Shown: positions 17,670-26,546, counted from the first letter of the stretch. The stretch is 36,913 nt of DNA from Caenibius sp. (GCA_030830695.1 JAURML010000027.1:1-36913), one strand, 5' to 3'. Notes: a model not told the origin generated them from the letters alone. A program made the numbers and translations.

Positions 17670-18224
17670 ATGAATGGGCTCATCGCCATGGCTCTGCCCA
17701 TCGCCCTGCTGGCGCTTCCCGCGACAGCGCCTGGCGACGCGATGCTGGCGCCGCCGCCTGACGAAGCTGCGGCGGGCACTCAGCCTGAGGGCGCGGGCGG
17801 GGCGCTTGGCTTCGAGGAATTTCGCACGATCCCTGTTCAGGACCAGGTGCGGATCGAGCGCCGGGTCATCATCCGGGTCGCGCCGCGTCAGCCGCTCGCT
17901 CCGCAAGGCTTTGTGGGCGATCTGCCGCGTGATGAAATGCCACGGCAGTTCGAGGAACGCAGGATGAGTGAATGCGTCCCTGTGAAAGCCATCGCCGGGG
18001 TGCAGGTCGACAAGGGCAATCGCCTGATCCTGTTCATGCGCGACCGAAGAGTGGTGGGCGCCTCGCTGGAAAGCAGCTGCCGCGCCCGCGATTTTTATTC
18101 GGGCTTCTATGTCGAACGCAATGAGGACGGCATGCTGTGTGCGCGGCGCGACCGCCTGCAATCCCGTTCGGGTGCGTCCTGCGACGTGCGGCATTTGCGG
18201 CGGCTGGTCCCGGCAAAGGACTGA
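17670..18224 (+). CDS. Secreted hypothetical protein with four cysteines
   Basis: I do not recognise this 184-residue protein. From ATG 17670 it begins with a hydrophobic stretch (MNGLIAMALPIALLALPATA) that looks like a signal peptide, followed by a Pro/Ala/Gly-rich linker to about residue 48. The mature part has FEEFRTIPVQDQVRIERRVIIRVAP, a basic RRMSECVPV segment, and strand-like VDKGNRLILFMRDRRVVGASLESSC. Four cysteines (in SECVP, SSCRA, MLCAR and ASCDV) could form two disulfides in the periplasm. The ribosome-binding site is poor (GGGAG is about 15 bases away), and ATG 17688 is an alternative start. The codon usage looks like that of its neighbours. It is probably a conserved sphingomonad protein; no function can be assigned. 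Confidence 0.7.
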   Translation: MNGLIAMALPIALLALPATAPGDAMLAPPPDEAAAGTQPEGAGGALGFEEFRTIPVQDQVRIERRVIIRVAPRQPLAPQGFVGDLPRDEMPRQFEERRMSECVPVKAIAGVQVDKGNRLILFMRDRRVVGASLESSCRARDFYSGFYVERNEDGMLCARRDRLQSRSGASCDVRHLRRLVPAKD

Positions 18225-18355
18225 GCACCATTTCTTGACTTTTGGCCCGATCTGGGCAAAGGGCGCGCCGACCTTCGCGGAGTTTTCAGGACATCGCGTT
18301 GCGCAGACAGGGGCGTTGTGTGCCTGTCGTCGCATTCCGGAACAATACGCTGCCT

Positions 18356-19711
18356 ATGAATTTTGCCGACCTCGGCCTGTCAGAGGAATTGCTGCAAGCG
18401 GTCTCCGCTGCGGGCTATGATTCGCCGACGCCTATTCAGGCGCAGGCGATCCCTTCAGTGCTGATGATGCGCGATCTGATCGGCATTGCCCAGACCGGCA
18501 CCGGCAAGACCGCCAGCTTTGTCCTGCCGATGATCGATATTATGGCGCACGGCCGCCGCCGGGCCCTGATGCCGCGTTCCATGATTCTCGAACCGACCCG
18601 CGAATTGGCGGCGCAGGTTGCCGAAAATTTCGAGAAATACGGCAAGAATCACGACCTCAAGATGGCGTTGCTGATCGGCGGCGTGCAGATGGGTGACCAG
18701 ATCAAGGCCCTGAATGAGGGCGTTGATGTGCTGATCGCCACGCCCGGCCGGCTGATGGACCTGTTCGAACGCGGCAAGATCCTGCTCACCGGCTGCGAAT
18801 TGCTGGTGATCGACGAGGCGGACCGGATGCTCGACATGGGGTTCATCCCTGATATCGAATTCATCTGCTCCAAATTGCCCGCGACGCGCCAGACCCTGCT
18901 GTTTTCGGCCACCATGCCCGCTCCGATCAAGAAGCTGGCAGACAAATTCCTTTCCAATCCCAAGCAGATCGAAGTCGCGCGTCCGGCCTCGGCCAACGAG
19001 AATATCGTGCAGCACAAGGTGCCCGTTGCGGCCAGGCGCAAGCGCGAGGTGCTGCGCCATCTGCTGCGCACGGATAATGTGAGCACGGCCATTGTCTTCT
19101 GCAATCGCAAGACGACTGTGCGCGAACTGGCAAAAAGTCTGAAAGGTCATGGTTTCGCGGTGGGCGAAATTCATGGCGACATGGACCAGTCAAGCCGGAT
19201 TGCAGAACTGGACCTGTTCAAGTCGGGCGACATCAACATTCTGGTCGCTTCGGATGTTGCCGCCCGTGGACTGGACATCAAGGGTGTCAGCCATGTCTTC
19301 AATTTCGACACGCCCTGGCATCCCGACGATTACGTCCACCGGATCGGCCGTACGGGCCGCGCGGGGGCGAAGGGGCGTGCCTTTACTTTCGTGGCCGACG
19401 AAGATGCCGAAGCGATTGCCAATGTCGAGAAGCTGACCAAGTTCAAGATTCCGGTCTTTGAAGTGACGGACGCCGAAGCCGGGACTCCGCAGCCATCTCG
19501 CCGTGAACAGCCGCGCGAGGAAAAGCCTGCGCCGCGGACCGGGAAGAAGCCCGGAGATGCGCGGCCTGAAAAGCGCGCGCCCAAATCCGAACGAAGCGCC
19601 GCGCCGAAGAAGCAGCCGCGTCGCGCTGCCGCCCCCGAGTCGGCAAATGACCGGGCGGATGAAGGGTGGAATGGCCCGATCCCGAGTTTCCTGACGCTTT
19701 CTTCGGACTGA
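18356..19711 (+). CDS. DEAD-box ATP-dependent RNA helicase (RhlE-like)
   Basis: This ATP-driven RNA-unwinding enzyme acts in RNA decay, ribosome assembly or cold adaptation. The protein has 451 residues. It shows the Q motif (FADLGLSEELLQAV..PTPIQAQAIP), motif I QTGTGKT at 46-52, Ia PTRELAAQV, TPGRLMDL, motif II DEAD at 153-156, motif III SATMP, and motif V-VI (ARGLDIKGVSHVFNFD, HRIGRTGRAGAKG). After about residue 375 comes a low-complexity basic tail rich in Lys, Arg, Pro and Ala that probably binds RNA, ending in GWNGPIPSFL. That tail and the core resemble RhlE. I start at ATG 18356, where the Q-motif region begins; the frame is open to 18242 without support. It is convergent to uvrD with 31 bases between the stops. 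Confidence 0.94.
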   Translation: MNFADLGLSEELLQAVSAAGYDSPTPIQAQAIPSVLMMRDLIGIAQTGTGKTASFVLPMIDIMAHGRRRALMPRSMILEPTRELAAQVAENFEKYGKNHDLKMALLIGGVQMGDQIKALNEGVDVLIATPGRLMDLFERGKILLTGCELLVIDEADRMLDMGFIPDIEFICSKLPATRQTLLFSATMPAPIKKLADKFLSNPKQIEVARPASANENIVQHKVPVAARRKREVLRHLLRTDNVSTAIVFCNRKTTVRELAKSLKGHGFAVGEIHGDMDQSSRIAELDLFKSGDINILVASDVAARGLDIKGVSHVFNFDTPWHPDDYVHRIGRTGRAGAKGRAFTFVADEDAEAIANVEKLTKFKIPVFEVTDAEAGTPQPSRREQPREEKPAPRTGKKPGDARPEKRAPKSERSAAPKKQPRRAAAPESANDRADEGWNGPIPSFLTLSSD

Positions 19712-19742
19712 TTCGCGCCAGGCGGAACCCGATGGCGGCGAA

Positions 19743-22058
19743 TTACTCCGCAAGCCGGACGAAGCTGTCGATCACCTTCTTCAAGCCTGCCGTTTCGAAT
19801 TCGATTTCCAGCTTGTTGCCATCTTGCGCCAACACCTGGCCATAACCGAATTTCTCGTGAAACACGCGCGCGCCGATGGCGATATTCGCACGCGGTTTCG
19901 CCGCGAAACTGGCGGCGCTGCGATGATTTTCCGAAATACGCCGCGGGGTCGGCTCGTAGCCGGTTGAAGCTGCACGCTGCCAGCCGGGGCCGCGCGTTTG
20001 CGCGCGCTGCGGGCGATCGCGCGCGACATGAGCGAAGGGGTCTTCACGTTCCGACCAGTTCGCCCTCCAGAGCGAGCCGCCGCCGGTTAGTGTGCTTTCC
20101 CGCTGGATATGCGCAGGCGGCAACTCCTCGATAAAGCGGGAAGGGATGGAACTGTTCCATTGCCCATAAATACGCCGGTTGGCCGCGTGAAGAATGGTGC
20201 AGCGCCGTCGTGCCCGCGTGATCGCCACATAGGCCAGGCGCCGTTCCTCTTCCAGGCTGGCCAACCCCCCTTCATCCAGCGCCCGCTGGCTCGGGAAGAC
20301 CCCTTCCTCCCATCCGGGCAGGAAGAGATTATCGAATTCCAGCCCCTTGGCGGCGTGAATGGTCATGATCGTGACCTTCTCCGCGTCGTCCGCCGCGTCA
20401 TTATCCATCACCAGGCTGACGTGTTCCAGAAACGCGCCCAGCGATTCATAGTCTTCCATCGCGCGCGCCAGTTCGGAGAGGTTTTCCGCGCGTCCCGCAC
20501 TTTCGGCTGACCGGTCTGCCGCAAGCATGGCATTATAACCGCATTCCTCCATCACCATTCGCAGCAGTTCCGCAGGGGAGAGCATATCGGATGCCTCGCG
20601 CCAGCGCGCGAGATCGCGCAGCAGGGCTGCGACTGTGCCGGTCGCACGCCGGGGGAGGCCGTCGGCATTGGCGAGATCGAGCGCGGCGGCGGCCAGCGGC
20701 TTGCCCGTGGCCCGGGCATGGCGGTGCATCGCCTCCAGCGCCTTGGCGCCCAGTCCGCGCTTGGGCTGATTGTGGATCCGTTCGAACGCGAGATCGTCCG
20801 ACGGCTGAGCAATGAGCCGCAGATAGGCGAGCGCGTCACGGATTTCGGCGCGTTCATAGAAGCGAAAACCACCAATTATCCGATAATTAAGGCCAATTTG
20901 TATGAAACGATCTTCAAATTCGCGGGTCTGGTATTGCGCGCGCACGAGGATCGCCACCTTGTCCAGCGGAGCGCCTTCGATTTCTAGCCGCTCAATCTCT
21001 TCACTTACCCGCCGGGCTTCTTCAGGCCCATCCCACACGCCGATCACGCGGACCAGATCGCCGCCCGCCTGCTCGGTCCACAAATTCTTGCCCAGTCGCT
21101 GGCTGTTTTCGCCGATCAACCCCGATGCCGCTGCCAGAATATCCGGGGTAGACCGATAATTCTGTTCGAGCCGGATGATCTTTGCGCCCGGAAAATCCTT
21201 TTCAAATCGAAGGATATTGGCGACTTCTGCGCCACGCCATGAATAGATCGACTGATCGTCATCGCCCACCACGCAGACATTCTTGCGGGACTGGGCCAGC
21301 AACCGCAGCCAGAGATACTGAACCGCATTGGTATCCTGATATTCGTCTACCAGCACATATTTGAAGCGCTGCTGATATTGTTCCAGTATATCACGTTCGC
21401 GCCGGAAAATATTGAGAATATGCAGTAAAAGATCACCAAAATCGCAGGCGTTAAGCGCTTTCAGCCGCTGCTGATAGATGCGATAGATTTCCTGTCCGCG
21501 CCCGTTGGCATAGGCTTCATTCTCGGCCGCATCGAGATCATCCGGATTGAGCCCGCGATTTTTCCAGCGATCAATCAGTCCCGCCAGCTGCTTGGCCGGC
21601 CAGCGTTTTTCATCCAGCCCACTGCCCGTGATGATCTGCTTGAGCAGCCGCAGCTGGTCATCCGTATCGATAATGGTGAAATTGCTCTCAAGCCCGACTA
21701 CTCCGGCGTGACGGCGCAGCATTTTCGCCCCGATGGAATGGAAGGTGCCCAGCCAGGGCATGCCTTCCACCGCCGGGCCGATCAGCTGACCCACTCGTTC
21801 CCGCATTTCGCGCGCGGCCTTGTTAGTGAAGGTGACGCACAGGATTTCGCTCGGCCAGGCAAGGCGCGAATGAACAAGATGCGCGAGCCGGTGCGTAAGT
21901 GCGGCGGTCTTGCCCGTGCCCGCGCCGGCCAGCATCAGTACCGGCCCTTCGGTGGTCAGCACGGCTTCGCGCTGGGGCGGGTTCAGATGGGCCAGCCAAT
22001 CCGCGCCGTCATGCTCCTGCTGTGCGTCTGCCGCGCCTGATTCCTCGATATCGCTCAC
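19743..22058 (-). CDS. uvrD: ATP-dependent DNA helicase UvrD/PcrA
   Basis: This 3'-5' superfamily 1A helicase acts in nucleotide excision and mismatch repair. It has 771 residues from the chosen start. Motifs are the Q-motif LNPPQREAV, motif I AGAGTGKT (44-51), Ia TFTNKAAREM, Ib GTFHSIGAKMLRR, motif II DEYQD (about 238-242), III GDDDQSIYSWRGA, IV LEQNYRST, V TIHAAKGLEFDNLFLPGWEEG and VI VAITRARRR. A C-terminal Tudor-like segment (GARVFHEKFGYGQVL..NKLEIEFE) binds partner proteins in relatives. The frame is open to 22094, with ATG at 22079. A LexA box occupies 22063-22077, and the family starts close to DWLAHLNPPQ, so I choose GTG 22058. No Shine-Dalgarno is visible there, so it may be leaderless. 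The gene is very probably SOS-controlled. Confidence 0.94.
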   Translation of the reverse strand: MSDIEESGAADAQQEHDGADWLAHLNPPQREAVLTTEGPVLMLAGAGTGKTAALTHRLAHLVHSRLAWPSEILCVTFTNKAAREMRERVGQLIGPAVEGMPWLGTFHSIGAKMLRRHAGVVGLESNFTIIDTDDQLRLLKQIITGSGLDEKRWPAKQLAGLIDRWKNRGLNPDDLDAAENEAYANGRGQEIYRIYQQRLKALNACDFGDLLLHILNIFRRERDILEQYQQRFKYVLVDEYQDTNAVQYLWLRLLAQSRKNVCVVGDDDQSIYSWRGAEVANILRFEKDFPGAKIIRLEQNYRSTPDILAAASGLIGENSQRLGKNLWTEQAGGDLVRVIGVWDGPEEARRVSEEIERLEIEGAPLDKVAILVRAQYQTREFEDRFIQIGLNYRIIGGFRFYERAEIRDALAYLRLIAQPSDDLAFERIHNQPKRGLGAKALEAMHRHARATGKPLAAAALDLANADGLPRRATGTVAALLRDLARWREASDMLSPAELLRMVMEECGYNAMLAADRSAESAGRAENLSELARAMEDYESLGAFLEHVSLVMDNDAADDAEKVTIMTIHAAKGLEFDNLFLPGWEEGVFPSQRALDEGGLASLEEERRLAYVAITRARRRCTILHAANRRIYGQWNSSIPSRFIEELPPAHIQRESTLTGGGSLWRANWSEREDPFAHVARDRPQRAQTRGPGWQRAASTGYEPTPRRISENHRSAASFAAKPRANIAIGARVFHEKFGYGQVLAQDGNKLEIEFETAGLKKVIDSFVRLAE

Positions 22059-22062
22059 CAGT

Positions 22063-22094
22063 GAACAACTAGGGAACATCGCCGCATCGTTCAA
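22063..22094 (-). promoter_or_regulatory. uvrD LexA (SOS) box and promoter
   Basis: On the minus strand, GTTCCCTAGTTGTTC (22077-22063) is GTTC-N7-GTTC and differs from the recA box by one base in the spacer. A possible promoter is -35 TTGAAC (22094-22089), a 17-base spacer and -10 TAGTTG (22071-22066), which puts transcription start at or near the GTG start codon. The box is seen directly. The -10 is weak. Confidence 0.8.
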
Positions 22095-22639
22095 CTCGCC
22101 AGGCGCAGCAGGTTGATACGCGCCTTGCCCACTTTTCGTTCTGTCTCCAGCGCACAGCTTTTCACGTCCAGCCGTTCGTCAAATGCGCATTCGGCGCTGA
22201 TCCATGTCGCCGGGCCGATCCAGCCGAGCCGGGCCAGCCGGTCAAGCGCCACCGCGCCTGCACCGGTGCCATAGGGCGGGTCGAGTAGGATCAGGTCCAG
22301 CGGCTGTTTCGCAGGGCCGAGCGCGAGGACGGAGGCGGCGCGCACGTCGCAGCGCGGCTGGGCGCGGAGCGCGGCGATATTGCCGCGCAGGGCGCGAATC
22401 GCGGCGGAGTCCTGTTCCACGAACAGGCAGCTTTGCGCTCCGCGCGACAGCGCTTCCAGCCCAAGCGCGCCGGAACCGGCGAAGAGATCGGCGACCTGCA
22501 AGCCTTCAAAGGAACCAAGCCGACTGGCCAGCATGGAAAACAGCGTTTCGCGGGTGCGGTCGGCAGTCGGGCGGGTCGTGTCGCCTTCAGGAACCTGAAG
22601 TTTGCGCCCCCGCCATTCCCCGGCGATGATGCGGATCAT
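22091..22639 (-). CDS. rsmD: 16S rRNA (guanine966-N2)-methyltransferase RsmD
   Basis: RsmD methylates G966 of 16S rRNA in the small ribosomal subunit. The protein has 182 residues, the usual size. It begins MIRIIAGEWRGRKLQVPEGDTTRPTADRTRETLF, the RsmD hallmark. Motif I is VADLFAGSGALGLEALSRGA, followed by LFVEQD (motif II), and the N2-guanine methylase motif IV is LLDPPYG. ATG 22639 overlaps the stop of the upstream pseudouridine synthase as ATGA, which indicates translational coupling. The frame is open to 22837, but that part is antisense-like noise inside the upstream gene. The last codons of rsmD contain the putative uvrD -35 element, so the uvrD promoter begins inside rsmD. Confidence 0.96.
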   Translation of the reverse strand: MIRIIAGEWRGRKLQVPEGDTTRPTADRTRETLFSMLASRLGSFEGLQVADLFAGSGALGLEALSRGAQSCLFVEQDSAAIRALRGNIAALRAQPRCDVRAASVLALGPAKQPLDLILLDPPYGTGAGAVALDRLARLGWIGPATWISAECAFDERLDVKSCALETERKVGKARINLLRLAS

Positions 22640-23394
22640 TTCTTCTGCCTGTCCAGCTGCTTGCGGAAGCGTTCGACTTCCACCTGTTTGACTTCCTGTG
22701 CGCTCCCTCGCGGCAGGTCGCCCAGCACGAAGGGGCCATAGGCAAGGCGCATTAGCCGCGAAACCTTGAGGCCCAGATGTTCCAGGACGCGCCGCACTTC
22801 GCGATTCTTGCCTTCGGTCAGGGTCAGTTCGATCCACTGGTTGCGCCCGGTGCGCCGTTCCAGGTTGGCATTGATCCGTCCGTAACGAACCCCGTCAATC
22901 GTCAGGCCGTGAATCAGCTCTTCAAGCTGGGCCTGGGAGACATCACCGAAGGCGCGCGCGCGGTAAGTGCGCGGAATGCCGCTGGACGGCAGTTCCATTG
23001 CGCGTTTCAGCCCGCCATCATTGGTCAGCAGCAGCAACCCTTCCGTGTTGAGGTCGAGCCGCCCGACCGGCATCAGCCGGGGCGTGCCGGGCGGCAGGGC
23101 ATTGCGCAGCGCGGTGTAGATCGTCGGACGGCCTGAAAAATCGCGCTCCGCCGTGAGCAGGCCGTCAGGCTTGTTGAAGCGGAACAGGCGGGCCGCTTCG
23201 GGTGCGGCCACCGGCTTGCCGTCCACGGTCACGCCGTGCAGGTTGGGCACGATCGTGGCCGGGGTTTGCAGCACATTGCCGTCCAGCGCCACGCGCCCTT
23301 CGCCGATCATCCGTTCGACTTCGCGGCGCGAGGCGATCCCGGCGCGGGCAAGGAGTTTGGCAATCCGTTCACCGTCAGGGCGTTTTTCTGTCAT
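22636..23394 (-). CDS. Pseudouridine synthase, RsuA/RluB/RluF family
   Basis: This rRNA-modifying enzyme converts uridine to pseudouridine. The protein has 252 residues. An N-terminal S4 RNA-binding domain (ERIAKLLARAGIASRREVERMIGEGRVALDG) is followed by the catalytic domain with RFNKPDGLL, the GRLDLNTEG motif containing catalytic Asp114, LLLLTNDG, YRARAFG and the C-terminal LTEGKNREVRRVLEHLGLKVSRLMRLAYGPF. The family includes RsuA (16S) and RluB/RluE/RluF (23S). The length and LTEGKNREVRR block favour RluB (23S position 2605 in E. coli numbering), but I do not fix the position. I chose ATG 23394 with GGAG upstream. The frame stays open to 24879 only because it is antisense to the transporter gene. 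It is coupled to rsmD by ATGA. Confidence 0.92.
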   Translation of the reverse strand: MTEKRPDGERIAKLLARAGIASRREVERMIGEGRVALDGNVLQTPATIVPNLHGVTVDGKPVAAPEAARLFRFNKPDGLLTAERDFSGRPTIYTALRNALPPGTPRLMPVGRLDLNTEGLLLLTNDGGLKRAMELPSSGIPRTYRARAFGDVSQAQLEELIHGLTIDGVRYGRINANLERRTGRNQWIELTLTEGKNREVRRVLEHLGLKVSRLMRLAYGPFVLGDLPRGSAQEVKQVEVERFRKQLDRQKK

Positions 23395-23514
23395 GCTCCG
23401 GTCCTTAGCCGGGCGACGGGCCGGGGGAAAGCGGGGACAGGTGGCGCGGATGGCCTTCCCAACAGGAAATCCGCCGCTAGTTTCGCGATCACGCAAATCG
23501 GGAAGGCAGGCAGG

Positions 23515-25224
23515 ATGGATCAGGCACAGGCAAGCGATGACAAGCCCGGCTGGCGCAGGCTGATCGCGGCGCTGGGCAATCGCAAGACCGGCTTCATGGC
23601 GTTGTTCGGTTTCGCCAGTGCGCTGCCTTATGCCTTGTTGCTCGGCACGCTTTACGCCTGGCTTTCCGACGCGAAGGTGGACCTCGAAACGATGGGGGTC
23701 TTCTCGCTCATCGGGCTGGCCTATGCCTTCAAATTCCTCTGGTCGCCCCTGCTTGACCGCATCAACATTCCGCTGGTGCGCGGGCTGGGGCGACGCAAGC
23801 AATGGATCGTGTCGGCCCAGCTGCTGCTCGGCGGGATCTTGCTGGTGCTGTCCACGCTTGATCCGCAGGGGGCAATCGGCTGGTTCTCGCTGCTCGCAGG
23901 AATTGGGGCCTTTGCTTCGGCCACTCAGGATGTGGTCGTGGATGCCTGGCGCGTCGATGTGGCTGATGAAGAGGCGACCATCGATATGCTCTCCACCGTC
24001 TATCAGCTGGGCTACCGTTCCGCCGTGCTGGTGGGCGGTGCGCTGGCCCTGTTCATGGCCGACGCATTGGGATGGCCCACGGTCTATGCGATCATGGGCG
24101 GATTGATGCTGGCGGTGGGCGTGGCGAGCCTGTTCGCCCCCGAAAACGCACAAAGCATGGCTAGCATCGCTGCCGATGCGGATACGCTGGCGGAATTGCG
24201 GGCCGCAGGCCAGCTTACTCCGCGCGTGCGCGGCATGGCGCTGGGCGTGGTGGCCGCGCTGTGGGCCTGGGCGCTGGTGACGGTGGGCGTGTTCATGGTC
24301 CGCTCGCTGGGCAGCGATCCGGCCGCGCGCCCGGATTCGACGGAATTCATCAAATATCAGGGGCCGATGATCGTGATCGCCACGGTTGTCGTACCGGCCA
24401 TTATCGCCGCCCTGCTGGTGATGCGGCAGAAACAGGGCCGCAACGTTCTGGCAGAGCCTGCGGCCGCCAGCGGCACGGCGGATGCGATCCTCGATCATGG
24501 CTATCGCGCGCTGATCCTGCCGCTCACTGATATTGTCGGGCGGTTGCAATGGGCGACGGTGCTGGTGCTGGCGCTGGTGCTGTCCTACCGCATAACCGAT
24601 ACGATCTGGGGGACATTCGCCTATCCCTTCTATCTGGGTGAGCTCGCCTATTCCAAGGAAGAGGTGGCCATTGCGTCCAAGTTCTTCGGGGTTGGCGCGC
24701 TGATGCTGGGTGTGGCGCTGGGCGGCGTGCTGTTCGCCTATATCGGCCGGATGGCGGTCATGACGCTTGGTGCGTTGACGGCAGCCCTGACCAATCTGCT
24801 CTATGCCGATCTTTCGGTCGGCGGCGCGGTGATGGCGGCGGGATCCAGGCTGATCGGCTTTACCTGGCTGGTCGAACATCTGGGCGGGGATGAACGGCTG
24901 GCCAAGCTGATGTTCGCGATCGCGGGTGAAAATGTGGCGGGCGGCATCGCGGGGGCGGCGCTGGTCGCCTATCTTTCCTCGATTACCTCAAAGAAATACA
25001 GCGCGGTCCAATATGCGCTGCTGTCCTCACTGACCTTTCTGGTGGGGACGCTGGGCCGGGGCGCGCTGGGCCGGATGATCGAACAGCAGGGCTATTACCA
25101 CGTCTTCATTCTGACCACCGGCATCGGCTTTCTGGCCGTTGTCCTGTGCCTGCTCGAATGGGTGCGGATTCGCCGACTCGGCAAGGCAGCGGGGCTGGAC
25201 GCGGCGGCGCTGGCCAATGCCTAG
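23515..25224 (+). CDS. AmpG-like MFS transporter (muropeptide permease family)
   Basis: This inner-membrane carrier of the major facilitator superfamily has 569 residues and about 14 hydrophobic segments. It resembles AmpG, which imports GlcNAc-anhydroMurNAc peptides for cell-wall recycling. Support comes from GFASALPYALLLGTLYAWL near the N-terminus, GLAYAFKFLWSPLLDRINIPL, GRRKQWIV, the ASATQDVVVDAWRVD motif (about 140-155) and STVYQLGYRSAVL. The length fits the longer AmpG proteins with two extra helices and an inter-domain loop (about 205-235, NAQSMASIAADADTLAELRAAG). ATG 23515 has a GGCAGG-type site upstream. It is divergent from the pseudouridine synthase gene (120 bases) and ends in a CTAG overlap with folC. 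No ampC beta-lactamase or ampR is visible in the window. The exact substrate is inferred. Confidence 0.87.
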   Translation: MDQAQASDDKPGWRRLIAALGNRKTGFMALFGFASALPYALLLGTLYAWLSDAKVDLETMGVFSLIGLAYAFKFLWSPLLDRINIPLVRGLGRRKQWIVSAQLLLGGILLVLSTLDPQGAIGWFSLLAGIGAFASATQDVVVDAWRVDVADEEATIDMLSTVYQLGYRSAVLVGGALALFMADALGWPTVYAIMGGLMLAVGVASLFAPENAQSMASIAADADTLAELRAAGQLTPRVRGMALGVVAALWAWALVTVGVFMVRSLGSDPAARPDSTEFIKYQGPMIVIATVVVPAIIAALLVMRQKQGRNVLAEPAAASGTADAILDHGYRALILPLTDIVGRLQWATVLVLALVLSYRITDTIWGTFAYPFYLGELAYSKEEVAIASKFFGVGALMLGVALGGVLFAYIGRMAVMTLGALTAALTNLLYADLSVGGAVMAAGSRLIGFTWLVEHLGGDERLAKLMFAIAGENVAGGIAGAALVAYLSSITSKKYSAVQYALLSSLTFLVGTLGRGALGRMIEQQGYYHVFILTTGIGFLAVVLCLLEWVRIRRLGKAAGLDAAALANA

Positions 25225-26546
25225 TCGGGTAACTCGTTGTTTGCCCTCAGCACTTGCCCGGCGAGGTAGAGTGAACCGGTGATGAGTACATTGCCTGCGC
25301 GGCCATCGGTCTCGCGGGCAATATCGCGCAGCGCGCCCTCGATGCTGTTCATCGCTGTTGCCTGAAGCCCAAGCAGGCCCGCCATCTCTGCCAGTTCCTG
25401 CGCATCGCGCGCTTCATATCCGGCAATGGGCACCGTGCGGATCGCACAATCCATACCTTCGAAACAGGCAAGAACGCCGCGCGCATCCTTGTCCTTGAGC
25501 AGGCCCATGACAATCTGCAGTCGCTCCCCGGCGTGCATTTCATCGCGCAGGTGGCGGATGACCGCGGTCATCGCGGCCGGATTATGCGCCCCGTCCAGCC
25601 AGACCGTGCTCTGCGCTGGCAACAGTGCGGTGAGCGGGCCTTGGGCCAGCCGCGAAAGCCGTGCGGGCCAGCGCGCCCTGGCAATCCCTTGCGCCAGTGC
25701 CGTTTCATCAATGCTGACTGACTGCTGATGGCGCAGCATGGCAATGGCAAGTCCCGCATTATCAGCCTGATGCGCGCCGGGCAACGCGGGCAGGGGCAGC
25801 ACAAGCTCACCCCGCGCATCCCGGTAATGAAGATGGCCCGGGGCGATCTGCGCATCCCACGCCGTGCGCTTTGCCAGCACTGGCGCGCTGGCCGCAGCGG
25901 CGGCTTCAGCCACGGCGGCAGCAATTGACAGCGGGTAATCCAGCGTCACCAGCGGCACGCCTGCTTTTGCGATGCCAGCCTTTTCGCGCGCGATTCCTTC
26001 CAGCGAGTCGCCCAGGAAGGCCTGATGGTCCAAGCCAAGCTGCGCGATCCCGCAGGCGACCGCGCCCGCCAGCACATTGGTGGCATCCAGCCGCCCGCCA
26101 AGCCCAACCTCGATTACGCAGGCGTCTGCCGGATGGCGTGCGAAGCCAAGGAAGGCAGCGGCGGTGGTGGCTTCGAAAAAGGTGGTCTCGTCACCCTTCA
26201 CCGCGTCCAGCACATCCGCCAGCAGCGCGGCCAGTTCCGCATCCCCGATCAGCCGGTTGGAGATGCGGAAACGTTCGTTCAGCCGCACCAGATGCGGGCT
26301 GGTGAAGACATGAGCGCGCAGGCCCTGCGCCTCCATCGCCGCGCGCAGATAAGCGCAGACGGATCCCTTGCCATTGGTCCCCGCCACATGAAATGTGGGC
26401 GGCAGGTGGCGTTCGGGATTGCCGAGCCGGTCCAGCAGGCGGCGCAGGCGTGAACGGCCCAGCTTGTCTTGCCCTGCGCTCATCGTGCGCAGCCGGTCAA
26501 GCTGCGCCTGGACAAGAGGGTTTTCGGATGTCGCCTTGTCAACCAT
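25221..26546 (-). CDS. folC: Folylpolyglutamate synthase / dihydrofolate synthase FolC
   Basis: FolC adds glutamate to dihydropteroate and extends the polyglutamate tail of folates, using ATP. The protein has 441 residues. The P-loop is HVAGTNGKGS (residues 53-62), followed by FTSPHLVRLNERFRI, FFEATTAAAFLGFA and CVIEVGLGGRLDATN (Mur-ligase family catalytic and metal site). LGLDHQAFLGDSLEGIAREKAGI and the C-terminal WLDGAHNPAAM follow. ATG 26546 lies 20 bases after the accD stop with GGGCGGGG upstream, so the gene is the last member of the lapA-to-folC run. Linkage of accD and folC is common in bacteria. The stop TAG overlaps the transporter stop on the palindrome CTAG at 25221-25224, and no terminator sits between the two genes. 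Confidence 0.96.
   Translation of the reverse strand: MVDKATSENPLVQAQLDRLRTMSAGQDKLGRSRLRRLLDRLGNPERHLPPTFHVAGTNGKGSVCAYLRAAMEAQGLRAHVFTSPHLVRLNERFRISNRLIGDAELAALLADVLDAVKGDETTFFEATTAAAFLGFARHPADACVIEVGLGGRLDATNVLAGAVACGIAQLGLDHQAFLGDSLEGIAREKAGIAKAGVPLVTLDYPLSIAAAVAEAAAAASAPVLAKRTAWDAQIAPGHLHYRDARGELVLPLPALPGAHQADNAGLAIAMLRHQQSVSIDETALAQGIARARWPARLSRLAQGPLTALLPAQSTVWLDGAHNPAAMTAVIRHLRDEMHAGERLQIVMGLLKDKDARGVLACFEGMDCAIRTVPIAGYEARDAQELAEMAGLLGLQATAMNSIEGALRDIARETDGRAGNVLITGSLYLAGQVLRANNELPD

Noticed and set aside
23395-24879. Long minus-strand open frame (about 495 codons) upstream of the pseudouridine synthase start
   Set aside because: It is antisense to the AmpG-like gene, and its translation is rich in His, Arg, Gln and Gly with no domain. 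High GC leaves this antisense frame free of stops.
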